A stretch of 64,000 nt of DNA from Archangium violaceum (GTDB lineage: Bacteria; Myxococcota; Myxococcia; Myxococcales; Myxococcaceae), in contig NZ_CP069338.1 in NCBI RefSeq assembly GCF_016859125.1, forward strand, positions 5,705,501-5,769,500. Direction: 5' to 3'. The translations under genes and the position numbers were made by a program. The notes under the pieces were generated by a model, which did no database searches, was not told where the DNA came from, and worked only from the letters and a program-made list of their open reading frames with translations. Shown here in pieces: positions 26,362 to 34,719 of this stretch. Position 1 is the stretch's first letter; every line of letters starts with the position of its first letter.

Positions 26362-26624
26362 GATGCACAATCCTGGTGCGTCTTCCGGTAGGTGGAATAC
26401 TCGTTCCGGACCGAAGTGGAGCAGTCGGAGCGTCAGCGAAGCTGGCCAGGGTTCACTTCACCCCCTTCCTGGCCCGGGTCAAATTCCCATCCCCTTGCGC
26501 ACCGAGTCGCCCGTGCGGGATTGAACGACCTGAATGTGCCCATATGGGACTTGTGGTATCCTCATCCATTCTGGCTTCCTGCCGGTTGTTCAGGAGTACA
26601 ACGTGCTGCACGGGAGAGGCTCTC

Positions 26625-27182
26625 TTGAGAAGGTTGTTTGTCTTTTTCGCGATGGTGGGAGTCGTCGTGACGTTCGTGCGATGCGGGGACGGCTCTTCCG
26701 GGGAGCTCGATGCGGGGGTCATTGACAACGAGACGGACGGCGGCGCGCCGGATGCGTCCTCCGGTGGGAGTGTGCCCGTGGACGGTGGTGACGTTCCGGA
26801 TGGGGGCGCACCGGATGCGTCCATGGACGCGGGAGAGCCCGCGGACGGCGGTGGCAACGTTCCCGATGCGGGCATTCCGGGGGGCGGCTCACGGCTCGCG
26901 TGCACGTTCAACAGCGAATGCCCGGTTGACGAGCGCTGCGAGTGTGATGAATCGGAGGGCTGTATGTGCCTCACAGGGCGGCGCGGGGCCGGGCGCCCGG
27001 GGATGGATGCCTGCACCAGCGGCAATGATTGCGAGAGCTCGCTCTGTGTCGAGGGCTGGGGTGGCTACTATTGCTCGGGGCAGTGCTACACCGACACGGA
27101 CTGCGGGCCACAGTTGCCCATCTGTTCCTCCATCGCCTTCATCGGCAACATCTGCATCCGCCAGCCAGACGGTGGCCGCTGA
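26625..27182 (+). CDS. Cys-rich envelope protein with DGG/DAS repeats
   Basis: 185 aa. I choose TTG at 26625 because GGAGAGG sits just upstream and translation then gives a signal (MRRLFVFFAMVGVVVTFVRC) with Cys at the position of a lipobox, although Arg at -1 is not ideal. A linker rich in D-G-G and D-A-S follows, then a compact domain with 12 or so cysteines (CTFNSECPVDERCECDESEGCMCL, CTSGNDCESSLC, YYCSGQCYTDTDC) resembling small disulfide-knit modules of myxobacterial lipoproteins. Function unknown. Confidence 0.65.
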   Translation: MRRLFVFFAMVGVVVTFVRCGDGSSGELDAGVIDNETDGGAPDASSGGSVPVDGGDVPDGGAPDASMDAGEPADGGGNVPDAGIPGGGSRLACTFNSECPVDERCECDESEGCMCLTGRRGAGRPGMDACTSGNDCESSLCVEGWGGYYCSGQCYTDTDCGPQLPICSSIAFIGNICIRQPDGGR

Positions 27183-27189
27183 CCCGGCT

Positions 27190-27374
27190 CCACGCGGGAT
27201 GTTGTCGTTGACGTAATGCACGAGCGCAGCGGCGTCGGAGGCGTGAATGTCGTTGTCACCGATGGTGCCCTTGACGGCAATCATGGGCGTGCCGCCGATG
27301 GCGCGGATGGCGGCGAAGTACCGGGCGCCTTCGTGAGCGCTCTGATTGGGAGCAGCGCGTGACGCTGGACGCAA
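27190..27374 (-). pseudogene. Unassigned gene fragment
   Basis: A minus-strand stretch reads like real protein (GARYFAAIRAIGGTPMIAVK, DNDIHASDAAALVHYVNDN) but has no plausible start site and runs into unrelated sequence at both ends. Family not recognised. It lies immediately upstream of, and antisense to the start of, the lasso precursor. Confidence 0.35.
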
Positions 27375-27484
27375 GGGTGGTCTACGAGCCGCCCGTGTTG
27401 ACCGTTATGGGAAAGGTCGAACACCTCACGGCACTCTTCCCTCGCGGCGTGCCTGATGTGTTGGGGCACGGCAACCTCATCTAG
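27359..27484 (+). CDS. Candidate lasso peptide precursor (A)
   Basis: 41 aa from GTG at 27359, with GGGAG six bases upstream; too short for routine gene calling. Residues 9-24 fit the lasso leader motif YxxPxLxxxGxxxxxT exactly: Tyr9, Pro12, Leu14, Gly18, Thr24. In this class the Thr is the penultimate leader residue, so cleavage after Ala25 would release the core LFPRGVPDVLGHGNLI. Asp33 is core residue 8, the right place for a Leu1-Asp8 macrolactam; Leu at position 1 with Asp at 8 is known from citrulassin-type lasso peptides. A lasso B2-type protease gene lies 430 bp downstream, which strongly supports the call. Confidence 0.72.
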   Translation: MTLDARVVYEPPVLTVMGKVEHLTALFPRGVPDVLGHGNLI

Positions 27485-27581
27485 CATCGCGCAGGCAGTG
27501 TAGGCACTGTAGCGAGCCGTCGTAGCCGATCGAACCATTCAGTGAAGATCGCGGGGCCCCGGGTCGACGCTGGTGTGTTGA

Positions 27582-27914
27582 GACCGTAAACACAGCTCGC
27601 TGGATGAATGGCTCGGATCCGGCAGCTTCACGGTGCAGTTATGTTGCATGGCACCGAGATCATCGGAGACTACACGGGCTGCTCAGGGCAAGTCGTTTTC
27701 TACCAATCCGGCGGACTTGATCGAGGAGCCGGACGCGGACATCGACCGCGCGGCGATCTGGCGCTGCTGTCGGGGCGAAGGGCCCATCATCTACCACTCC
27801 ATGGAGCGAGTCCGGCCGGGCCTGGTGGTGGTCCTCGAGCAGCACCGCACGACCGCCGTCGAGTACGATCGGATCACCCCGATGGCGCTGCCGCGCACGC
27901 CGCCCGCGCCCTGA
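27582..27914 (+). pseudogene. Lasso cyclase (asparagine synthetase-like, C) remnant
   Basis: 111 open codons after a TGA at 27579; possible GTG at 27633 but no good site. The segment from FSTNPADLIEEPDADIDRAA to MERVRPGLVVVLEQHRTT and VEYDRITPM has the spacing of the end of the glutaminase-like domain of lasso cyclases and AsnB. A cyclase should have about 600 residues; the catalytic synthetase domain is missing here and the frame ends eleven codons later, two bases before the next ATG. An internal deletion that removed the rest of C and any B1 (RRE) gene would explain this. Assignment by pattern only. Confidence 0.5.
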
Positions 27915-27916
27915 GG

Positions 27917-28330
27917 ATGCTGCGAAAGCAAGGCTGGGGACCAGCTTCTCGCTATCTGCGGCAGTTGCGCCCCGTCCCGGGGAGTGACCGCTACGCCGCG
28001 CTTCCGCCGCTCGCCGCGATCCGCCTCGCCCGCCAGGAGATCCTGTGGAGCCAGCTCGTCCTGCGGCTCCTCGAGCCCAACGGGATCTGTCTGCCTGGCT
28101 CGTTCTCGCTCGCTGTCTACCTCTCCGCCTTCGGCCTGCCCTGCGAGGTCACGGTGGCGCGCGAGCTTTGCTCGAGCAACCCGGAGTACAGCTTCCACTC
28201 CTGGGCTGAGCTCCACGGCGAGGTGCTCAATGACACTCCAGCGGTCAAGCAGGGATTCAAGGTGCTCCAGCGGGTTTCCGCTGACGCCATCGCCGCTCGC
28301 AAGGGCGGCGGGAACCCGGAGCGGCGCTGA
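27917..28330 (+). CDS. Lasso peptide biosynthesis B2 protein (leader protease)
   Basis: 137 aa from ATG at 27917. A helical N-terminus (LAAIRLARQEILWSQLVLRLL) leads into the transglutaminase-like cysteine protease core of lasso B2 proteins: Cys58 in GICLPGSFSLAVYLSAFGL, His94 in FHSWAELHG and Asp106 in GEVLND form the expected Cys-His-Asp triad. B2 cuts the leader from the precursor so that the cyclase can close the ring. No B1 (RRE) gene is found, and the cyclase next to it is truncated, so this protease appears intact but stranded. Confidence 0.8.
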   Translation: MLRKQGWGPASRYLRQLRPVPGSDRYAALPPLAAIRLARQEILWSQLVLRLLEPNGICLPGSFSLAVYLSAFGLPCEVTVARELCSSNPEYSFHSWAELHGEVLNDTPAVKQGFKVLQRVSADAIAARKGGGNPERR

Positions 28331-28673
28331 GGAGAGCAGACTCGCCTCCGTCACCTCCTCGTCGATACCCGGGTACTCGTCGCGCTGGCCGAACCGAACG
28401 AGCGAAAATCTCGGGAGGGGCGGCGGCGAGCATCGCGGCCGTCGATCGCACCTGGCCGCAGCGGTTCACCGGCGCCGCAACGGAGTCGGCCGCACGATGC
28501 GGTGACGCGTGTGCTTGAGCGGCTGCGGATGGGGACGGAGAGGCCCCTGGCCCCTGCCGCGCCCGCGTGTACCTCGAGCTGGCCGACGCGACGCCGGCCG
28601 AAGCCGATCGCGGGATGGCGATGCTCGAGAAGCTGGTGGGGTGAGGCCGGGGGTCGGGGCTCCGCGGAAATAA
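28331..28673. other. Intergenic region with a possible gene tail
   Basis: No complete gene. On the plus strand a frame ending with TGA at about 28643 (ARVYLELADATPAEADRG, then EKLVG) looks like the last 30 residues of a lost gene. Nothing else recognised. Confidence 0.35.
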
Positions 28674-28695
28674 CGGAACCAGATAGTTTCGGAAC

Positions 28696-28724
28696 TTGAC
28701 GGTTCCGGAACTCGCGGGTATCAA
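28696..28724 (+). promoter_or_regulatory. Promoter with embedded palindromic operator for the TetR-VOC pair
   Basis: TTGACG (28696-28701), 17 bases, TATCAA (28719-28724). The spacer contains the perfect palindrome GTTCCGGAAC (28702-28711). Further GGAAC half-sites lie at 28675 and 28691. The layout fits autorepression by the TetR protein encoded just downstream. Confidence 0.6.
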
Positions 28725-28745
28725 CATCATCTCGAGGATGACTGC

Positions 28746-29483
28746 ATGACTCAGAACGATGACGACGCCGTTGCCGCCGAGCCCGCACAGCCAGGACGCA
28801 AGCGAGACCACTCGCGCGACGCGAAGATCCTCGACGCCACGCTCGAGGTTCTCGCCGAGGTGGGCGCAGCGGGCCTGACAATGGACATCGTGGCCGCGCG
28901 AGCCGGAGCCGGGAAGGCGACCATCTACCGCCGATGGACGTCGAAGACGGAGCTGGTCATCGATGCCGTCGCGCACATGAAACGCAATCAGGTCGATCTC
29001 GAGCGTCTGCCCGACACGGGCACGCTCCGCGGAGACCTGCTCGGCCTGTTCAAGCCGCAGTCGATCGAAGAAGGCGAGCGCAAGCTCAAGATCATGACGG
29101 GGCTCGCCTCGTTGCTCTCGCAGGACCAGACGCTCGCCGAGGCAGCAAACGCCGCGGTGGTCCAACCGTGGGCCGAAGCGCACTTCGCGCTGATGCGGCG
29201 AGCGGTCGAACGCGGTGAGATCTCGGCGTCCGCCGACATCGTCACTCTGTCCCAGGTCATCCCGTCGATGGCCGCCTACCGCACCCTGGTTCAGCGCAAG
29301 CCGATGGACCTGGCCTTCCTCGTGTCGATGGTTGACGGAGTCATCATGCCGGCCCTCCGGCCTCAGCCCTCGGCGGTACCACCAGATTCGACAGGTCACA
29401 GACCTGTCCCCATCACCTCACGGGTCGAAGAATCCCCGTCGCCCCGACGAGCCGCGAGCGTGCGGAGACGCTCGAAAACCTGA
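28746..29483 (+). CDS. TetR family transcriptional regulator
   Basis: 245 aa; GAGG eight bases before the ATG. N-terminal helix-turn-helix domain typical of TetR (KILDATLEVLAEVGAAGLTMDIVAARAGAGKATIYRRWTSKTELV, about residues 27-72), then a helical ligand-binding domain resembling the TetR_C_11/16 group (VVQPWAEAHFALMRRAVERGEIS). The last 35 residues are a disordered Pro/Ser/Arg tail. Probably represses its own promoter and the VOC gene 19 bp downstream through the palindrome in the spacer. Confidence 0.9.
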   Translation: MTQNDDDAVAAEPAQPGRKRDHSRDAKILDATLEVLAEVGAAGLTMDIVAARAGAGKATIYRRWTSKTELVIDAVAHMKRNQVDLERLPDTGTLRGDLLGLFKPQSIEEGERKLKIMTGLASLLSQDQTLAEAANAAVVQPWAEAHFALMRRAVERGEISASADIVTLSQVIPSMAAYRTLVQRKPMDLAFLVSMVDGVIMPALRPQPSAVPPDSTGHRPVPITSRVEESPSPRRAASVRRRSKT

Positions 29484-29502
29484 ACCTGCATAGGAGAGAG
29501 AC

Positions 29503-29928
29503 ATGACCGTCAGCGTTACCAACCACCTCAACTTCCGTGGCGATGCTCGTGCGGCGCTGGAGTTCTACCAGTCCGTGTTCGGCGGGGACATCACCATTGT
29601 CACCTACAAGGACGCCCATAGCGTCCAGGATCCGTCCGAGGCGAATCAGGTGATGTGGGGCCAGGTCGCCGCCAAGAACGGCTTTCGAGTGATGGCGTAC
29701 GACGTGCCGTCCCGGATGCCGTGGGACGAAGGCAAGAATGCATTCTTCGTCTCTGTCCGCGGTGACTCGGATAAGGAAATCACCGCGCTCTGGGAAAAGC
29801 TCTCCGTTGGCGCGACCGTCGCGCAGCCACTGGCGCCGTCGGGATGGGCGCCCCTCTACGGCATGCTCAAGGACCGCTTCGGCATCACGTGGGTCCTGGA
29901 TGTCGCTACGGAGTACAAGGCGCACTGA
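29503..29928 (+). CDS. VOC family protein (PhnB-like glyoxalase superfamily)
   Basis: 141 aa, strong site AGGAGAG before the ATG. PhnB-type pattern: NHLNFRGDARAALEFYQSVFGGDITIVTYKD at the N-terminus, FFVSVRGDSDKEITALWEKLSVGATV in the middle, PLAPSGWAPLYGMLKDRFGITWVLDV at the end, which is the usual paired beta-alpha-beta-beta-beta module fold. Family members bind small ligands or metal; reaction unknown. In an operon behind the TetR regulator, so it is the likely regulated target. Confidence 0.88.
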   Translation: MTVSVTNHLNFRGDARAALEFYQSVFGGDITIVTYKDAHSVQDPSEANQVMWGQVAAKNGFRVMAYDVPSRMPWDEGKNAFFVSVRGDSDKEITALWEKLSVGATVAQPLAPSGWAPLYGMLKDRFGITWVLDVATEYKAH

Positions 29929-29980
29929 GCCAGCGACGGAACGGGCGCGGATCCGCCAGGCAACATCGCTACTCTCGAGC

Positions 29981-30385
29981 ATGGTCGAGCGAACCAATGC
30001 GGACCTCGCTGCTCGAGGTAGACCTCTGTTCACGCTCAAGACCATTCCCCAAGGCGCCGCGACCTCGGTCTGGGCTGGAGTGGTGGCCTCGGCGGACGAC
30101 GTTGGAGGCCGCTACTGCGAAAATCGCCATGTCACCACCAGGGGGGCCTTCAACCCGCTCGATCCCAGCAGCGAAGGGGGCCGTCTGGGCGAAGAGCGGA
30201 GCGTTGGTGTGCGAGAGTTTCTGAGTCGGCTCCTGGGAGTCCCCGAGACGGCAGGCATCGCCGCGATGCACACCATTTTCGATGATACTGTGTCGTTCAG
30301 GCCCATGTTTGAATTGGAAGGCTTGGCATGCATCCACCCGAAGCTCGCTCATTCGAGACAGTTGACCAGCTCGAAAGTTGGCTGA
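29981..30385 (+). pseudogene. Short-chain dehydrogenase C-terminal remnant
   Basis: Open frame of 134 codons whose first half reads FTLKTIPQGAATSVWAGVVA then DVGGRYCENRHV and FNPLDPSSEGG, which is the C-terminal end of retinol-dehydrogenase-like SDRs (EQGAATSVW...GG.YCE). The nucleotide-binding and catalytic parts are absent. After about residue 75 the sequence is unrelated. No site before the ATG. A decayed gene end. Confidence 0.55.
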
Positions 30386-30897
30386 AAGCGAATCATGAGA
30401 CCAGGCGAGAGCTCTGGGTCCGCATCTTCAAGAAGGACTCGGGCACTCCAACTGTCACCTGGAACGATTGTGTCGTCGCGGCGATCGCGTGGGGCTGGAT
30501 CGACGGTCAGCGTAAGTCGCTCGACGAAGTCTCGTTTCTACAGCGCTTGACGCCGCGCCGTCCCAGATCGGACTGGTCGAAGAGGAACCGTGAACACGCC
30601 GAGCGTCTGGTGGCCGAGGGGCGCATGCGGCCACCTGGCCTGGCTCATGTCCAAGCGGCGCGCGAGGACGGGCGCTGGGAGCAGGCCTATTCGGGGTCGT
30701 CTGAGGTGGTCGTCCCGGATGACTTCCTCGAAGAGCTGCGGAAGACCCCTGCTGCCAGGCGGTTCTTCGAAACGCTCGATCGCAGAAACCTATACGTGAT
30801 TTATCGTCGCCTTCAGACTGCCAAGCGCTTGGAAACCCGGAAGAAGCGAATCGCGGATATGGTTGCGCAATTGGCGCGCGGCAAAGCGTTCCACTGA
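30328..30897 (+). CDS. YdeI/OmpD-associated family protein
   Basis: 189 aa from ATG at 30328 (GGAAGG six bases upstream). Pattern of the YdeI/OmpD-associated (bacteriocin-protection) family: FETVDQLESWLKANHETRRELWVRIFKK, VVAAIAWGWIDGQRKSLDE, FLQRLTPRRPRSDWSKRN, then a helical C-terminus with VPDDFLEELRKTPAARRFFETLDRRNLYVIYRRLQTAKRLETRKKRI broken into typical helices. Cytoplasmic. The family is linked to resistance to some antimicrobial peptides, but the mechanism is not known. It overlaps the end of the SDR remnant frame. Confidence 0.88.
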   Translation: MHPPEARSFETVDQLESWLKANHETRRELWVRIFKKDSGTPTVTWNDCVVAAIAWGWIDGQRKSLDEVSFLQRLTPRRPRSDWSKRNREHAERLVAEGRMRPPGLAHVQAAREDGRWEQAYSGSSEVVVPDDFLEELRKTPAARRFFETLDRRNLYVIYRRLQTAKRLETRKKRIADMVAQLARGKAFH

Positions 30898-31260
30898 GAG
30901 CATGAGGTTGCTTCGCCTGCGTCCGCGGTTCCGGCGATCGAACTCTGTCCACCCGGTCGTGCCGCAGGCTCGGTGAGCAAGCCATCCGGCCGCAATGGAA
31001 ATCAGGTCTCCTTATCGGTTTGAACAAGGCGAGCCGCTGCCCTCGGAGCCGCACAACATCATCATCGGCGGCATCTCCATTCCTGCCAGGCGTTCTTTCG
31101 CCAATGCTCCAAAGCTGCTCGCTTCGACAAATGATTGTTGTTTGACGGGGAGATGGACTCCGGGCAGTAGGCAGGATTGATCCAAAGTCCGTAGGAGAGG
31201 TTTTGAAGAGGCGGAGAGCAAGTCCAGACATTCACAGGCAAAGAGGGAGCATCCCTCCGG
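30898..31260. other. Intergenic region before the IS-like element
   Basis: 363 bp without a supported gene. A minus-strand open frame (31012-31221) lacks a site and family resemblance. The right part probably belongs to the flank or end of the transposase element, but I could not identify terminal inverted repeats. Confidence 0.4.
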
Positions 31261-31285
31261 ACGGCGCCTGAAAGAGGGGCGCCGT
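31261..31285. terminator. Perfect 8-bp stem hairpin
   Basis: ACGGCGCC (31261-31268) pairs with GGCGCCGT (31278-31285), loop TGAAAGAGG. Lies 87 bp beyond the transposase stop; may be its terminator or part of the element end. Confidence 0.5.
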
Positions 31286-31371
31286 GGAAGGACAGGAGTG
31301 AAGGTACACAGGCCGAACAGCCAGGGGAGAAGAGGCGCGGGAAGGCCGGAGCGGGAGCAGCTGGCGGGCGC

Positions 31372-32684
31372 TCAGGCAAGTGTGGCCAGACTCTCGGGCA
31401 GCACGGCCAGACCCAACAGGCCCTGGTAGAGCACCTCCATGGTGCGTGCGAAGCTTTGGGGCCGTTTGTCGCGAGTCGGCAGGTGCGTGCGCACCAGGGC
31501 CAGCAGGTTGTAGGCCAGCAAACGCAGCCAGCTGAGTACCAGGGGTGCATTGCCTCGCAGGCTGGGCGAGGCGCTGTCCTCCTCCAGCACCACGTCCGCT
31601 GTCCAGTTGGGCCCGTTCTCAATCCCCCAGTGCCGGCGTACCAACGTCAGCATCCGCTCCGGGGACAGTTGCCCTGTGGGAATGGAGGTGAGGAACAGCC
31701 GCGTCTCCACCTTCGGCAGCTCGCCGTCTCTGGTTCGCGTCTGCCTCACCCATACCCATTGCTGGGCGCCGGGAAAGTCCTCCTCTGGCGGCTTGTCCAC
31801 CACCCTCAACTCCCTCTCCACCCACTCCCCGCTCGTCCGCTCGCGCGTGCGCACCTTCACTGGCGCCACCGCCAGCGCCACCCACGCCTTGTCATGTAGC
31901 CGGTGGAAGTTCTCCTTGAGCGCCATCAGGTAGTGCTTGCCCGCCTCCCTCACCACCCGCGCATTGGCCGCGCTCGTCATTCCCGCGTCCACTGTCACGT
32001 ACTCGAAATGCCGCCCGAACTTCTCCACCACCCGTTTGAACAACTCCGGGAACGCCGTCGCCTCTCCCTGCTTGCCTTCCAGCAACTTCTGGTCGAGCAC
32101 CGGCTGGGCCGCGCTGCTGGTGAGACTGGCGCGCAGCGCGTACGGGTACCAGTACTCCCGCCCCTGCTCATCCTTCGTCGTGTGGCTCGGCTCGCACGGC
32201 GGCTGCCCCGGCGTGCTCTCCCCTGCCTTCCCGTCAATGCTGACGACGCCCCGGGCGAAGAGCTCATGGCGTATCAGCCCCACTTCCAGGCCTCGGTGCA
32301 CCATCTGGTGCACCTCCTGCTCCAACCCCTCTGGCTCCAACTTCCCCAGCAGCCTATCCAACGTCGTGTCGGACACCGGCCGCTTCAGCCCCTCGGGCGC
32401 CGTGCCTTCGCGCAGCATGTCCTCCCCCAGCGCCTCGGCATGCCTCAACACCCGCCGCCCCACCGCCAGCGCCTGCACCAGCAGCATCAACATCGCCGCC
32501 AGCGGATGCCTCTGTCCCCGGCGGGCCCGGGGTCCTTTACCTCCTTGAATGTCAGCCCCAGGCTCGCCATCATCCTCTGCACGCGGGAGGGGGTTTCCTG
32601 CTCGTCCTTCTTCCCCTTCCCGTTTCCCGCTTGGGGTGTGGATGGCCCGCCAGTCCTCCCGCCCCGGTTTTTCTTCCCACTCAT
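31372..32684 (-). pseudogene. ISAs1-type transposase split by a -1 frameshift
   Basis: The coding region starts at ATG 32684 (GGGGAG seven bases upstream) and runs in one frame to about 32530, then continues in another to 31372. Joining them restores VKDPRARRGQRHPLAAM, the usual N-terminal motif of ISAs1 transposases. The shift falls in GACCCCGGG: one extra C would repair it. The DDE parts are intact: Asp in VVSIDGKAG, Asp in VTVDAGMTS, and Glu in the HWGIENGPNWTADVVLEED segment. About 437 aa if repaired. Either an inactivated copy, a programmed frameshift, or a sequencing error. Clear terminal inverted repeats and target duplication were not found. Confidence 0.85.
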
Positions 32685-32952
32685 CCTTCTTCTCCCCGGA
32701 CCTGTCCGGCCCGTCTCCGGCTCTGTGCTGGCGCTCCCCCTCGCGATCAGCCCGCGGCTGCTCGCCTCCGGTGGGCGCCTGTAGGCGGGACTATACTTCA
32801 GCCGTAGGCCCGGGTGGGATGACCTCTCCCGTGGGACTTTGAATCAAGCCTGCGGGCAGTAGGTGGCCCGTGCGGTGCCGTGCCAGGAAAGGCCTCGCCG
32901 CACAGCGCTACTGTCGCTTCATCTATTTCCTGTCATTCTCAAAGAGAGAAAA

Positions 32953-34076
32953 ATGCATTTCTTGAGAAGGAATCCGGCTGTCATCGCTGTGTTGTCCACA
33001 ACGCTCGCCCTGTCGGCCTGCGGCAGCGGGCAGGATGATTCCTCCCCGGGGCTCGTCGAGCAGCGCGGGATGCCCTGACGGGTTGGACCGTGCCCTCGTG
33101 CAGTCACATTACTGGAACGAATGCCATCACCTTCACCCGGGACGAGGGCGCGACCCTGGCGTCGACGGGGACGCTCACGGGCACCGTTTCCACCCCTGGG
33201 CTGGTGGCGCTGGATACGGCGAACACGCTGCTCGCGGTGCACGCCAACAGCCTCCTCCGGTCCACCGACGCGGGCTGCACCTGGAACACCGTTGGAACGG
33301 TGCACTCGGGCCTGACGCTGACCGCCGCAACCGGAGGCCGAGCCTATGCCTGGGCGGAGAACGGCTCGAGCCTCTACCGCATCGATGGCTCCACCCTCAC
33401 CGCGCTGACCTCACCCGCGGCGAACATCCTGGGCCTGGGCGTGGACGCCGCCAACGGCAGCCACGTGCGCGTCGGTGACAGGCGGGGCCAACTGTACGAG
33501 TCCTTCAATGGTGGCGCCTCGTGGACGGCCATCGGTGTGGCTCCGGTCAGCGAGGACTTCGTCCTCGGATACACGGTGGCGTTCGACCCGGCCAATCTCA
33601 ACCACGTGTTGTATGGTCTGGCCGGTCAGGGCGCCTTCGTATCGACCAATGGTGGCTCCACCTGGACGCAGGTGAAGGGCCTGTCGACGACCCGCGCCAA
33701 CGGGTTCACCATCGCCGTGTCCCCGGCCAACGGGCAGATCGTCTGGCTCGTGGGCATGGACCTGGAGACGAGCACCCGGAAGCTCTACCGCTCGGCGGAC
33801 GGCGGTCAGACCTTTGCTCCGGTGGTGGTGGAATCGGAGAACGTGAGTTTGACCAACGGCGTCCTGGTCGCGCCGCATCCGAAGGACGCCCAGGTCATCT
33901 ATTTCGAGTTCGGCACCTACTACCAGGACTATGGCACGGACATCTACAAATACAACCACGCAACGGGCGTGGTGACGCAGACGCATAACGCCAATGATGA
34001 TGTGTCGTCGATCGCGTTCTCGCCCGCCGACCCGTCCGTGATGTATTTCGGTCTCACGTCCGTCATTCCCAGCTGA
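32953..34076 (+). pseudogene. Beta-propeller (BNR/sialidase-like repeat) lipoprotein with frameshift
   Basis: ATG at 32953 begins a lipoprotein signal (FLRRNPAVIAVLSTTLALSAC) that hits TGA at 33076. The next frame continues without a break from just before it (DALTGWTVPSCSHITGTNA) to 34076. The run GGG at 33067-33069 needs one more G to join them, giving a protein of about 374 aa. The body has several Ser/Asn-x-Asp-x-Gly-x-x-W Asp-box repeats (RSTDAGCTW, SFNGGASW, STNGGSTW, RSADGGQTF) typical of sialidase-like propellers. Secreted binding or hydrolase-like protein, function unknown; broken as written. Confidence 0.75.
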
Positions 34077-34151
34077 GACGGAGCACGGACGATTCCCCAT
34101 CGCTTCGGGGGAGGAGCCGAGACCTCCCTCCGGCCGCACTTTTCTCCAACT

Positions 34152-34168
34152 TGTCCGACTGTCGGACA
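34152..34168. terminator. Hairpin between convergent genes
   Basis: TGTCCGA (34152-34158) and TCGGACA (34162-34168) pair perfectly around CTG, between the beta-propeller stop and the HxlR stop. No U-tract. Confidence 0.5.
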
Positions 34169-34231
34169 GGTCGCGGAAGACCGCGTCCGGAGGGGCTCCT
34201 CTTGGCTCGTTGGTCCCTGAAGGGACTTTCT

Positions 34232-34585
34232 TCAACTGGCCTGGCTGCCGCGGATCGGCTCGTCCGTCCGGCGCCGCCGCTGAAGGTCCTCCCACCAATC
34301 GCCGAGTGCATTGAGCAGGGGCACCAACCCGCGGCCTTCCGCCGAGAGCTCATAGTCCACGCGCGCGGGTACGCCCGGGTAGACCGTGCGGGACACAATC
34401 CCGGCGGCCTCCAGCTCGCGAAGCTCGAGCGTCAGCATCCGTTGCGAGATCTTCGGGTTGTCGCGGCGCAACTCGCTGAACCGCTTGGGGCCGTTGCTCA
34501 AGTAATAGATCAGCAGCGTGGGCCAGCGCCCGCTCAGAAGGCGCATCACATCTTCGATGGGACATCCGGAAACCGTGTCTTTCAT
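34232..34585 (-). CDS. HxlR family transcriptional regulator
   Basis: 117 aa from ATG at 34585; the upstream ATG at 34618 would start inside the inverted repeat operator and is less likely. Winged-helix HxlR pattern: CPIEDVMRLLSGRWPTLLIYYLSNGPKRFSELRR, ISQRMLTLELRELEAAGIVSRTVYPGVPARVDYELS, LVPLLNALGDWWED. Cys8 is the position of the redox- or electrophile-sensing Cys seen in many members. Divergent from the GST gene with a shared 134-bp region carrying the dyad at 34603-34627, so it probably controls both. Confidence 0.92.
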   Translation of the reverse strand: MKDTVSGCPIEDVMRLLSGRWPTLLIYYLSNGPKRFSELRRDNPKISQRMLTLELRELEAAGIVSRTVYPGVPARVDYELSAEGRGLVPLLNALGDWWEDLQRRRRTDEPIRGSQAS

Positions 34586-34602
34586 CGTCGTCACCGAGTA
34601 TG

Positions 34603-34627
34603 AAAAATGTAACCACACAACATTTTT
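34603..34627. promoter_or_regulatory. Inverted repeat operator between hxlR and GST genes
   Basis: AAAAATGT (34603-34610) and ACATTTTT (34620-34627) are exact inverse copies separated by nine bases, in a distinctly AT-rich patch. Position and symmetry fit a binding site for the HxlR dimer. Confidence 0.65.
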
Positions 34628-34719
34628 GTGCCTACTTCACAAACATTTCGAACTGACGCATATGAGTTCCAGCCGCTGCGCTTCAGGCGCGGCGACGTCG
34701 ACCCAGGAGAAGACAAGAC

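Noticed and set aside
28502-28699. Small plus-strand frame before the TetR gene
   Set aside because: Composition is non-coding (Arg/Pro/Ser/Trp-rich) and it runs into the TetR promoter.
31012-31221. Minus-strand 69-codon frame before the IS element
   Set aside because: No ribosome site, no recognisable family, no upstream promoter.
34586-34618. Longer start for the HxlR gene at 34618
   Set aside because: It would begin inside the inverted repeat operator and add residues not seen in the family.
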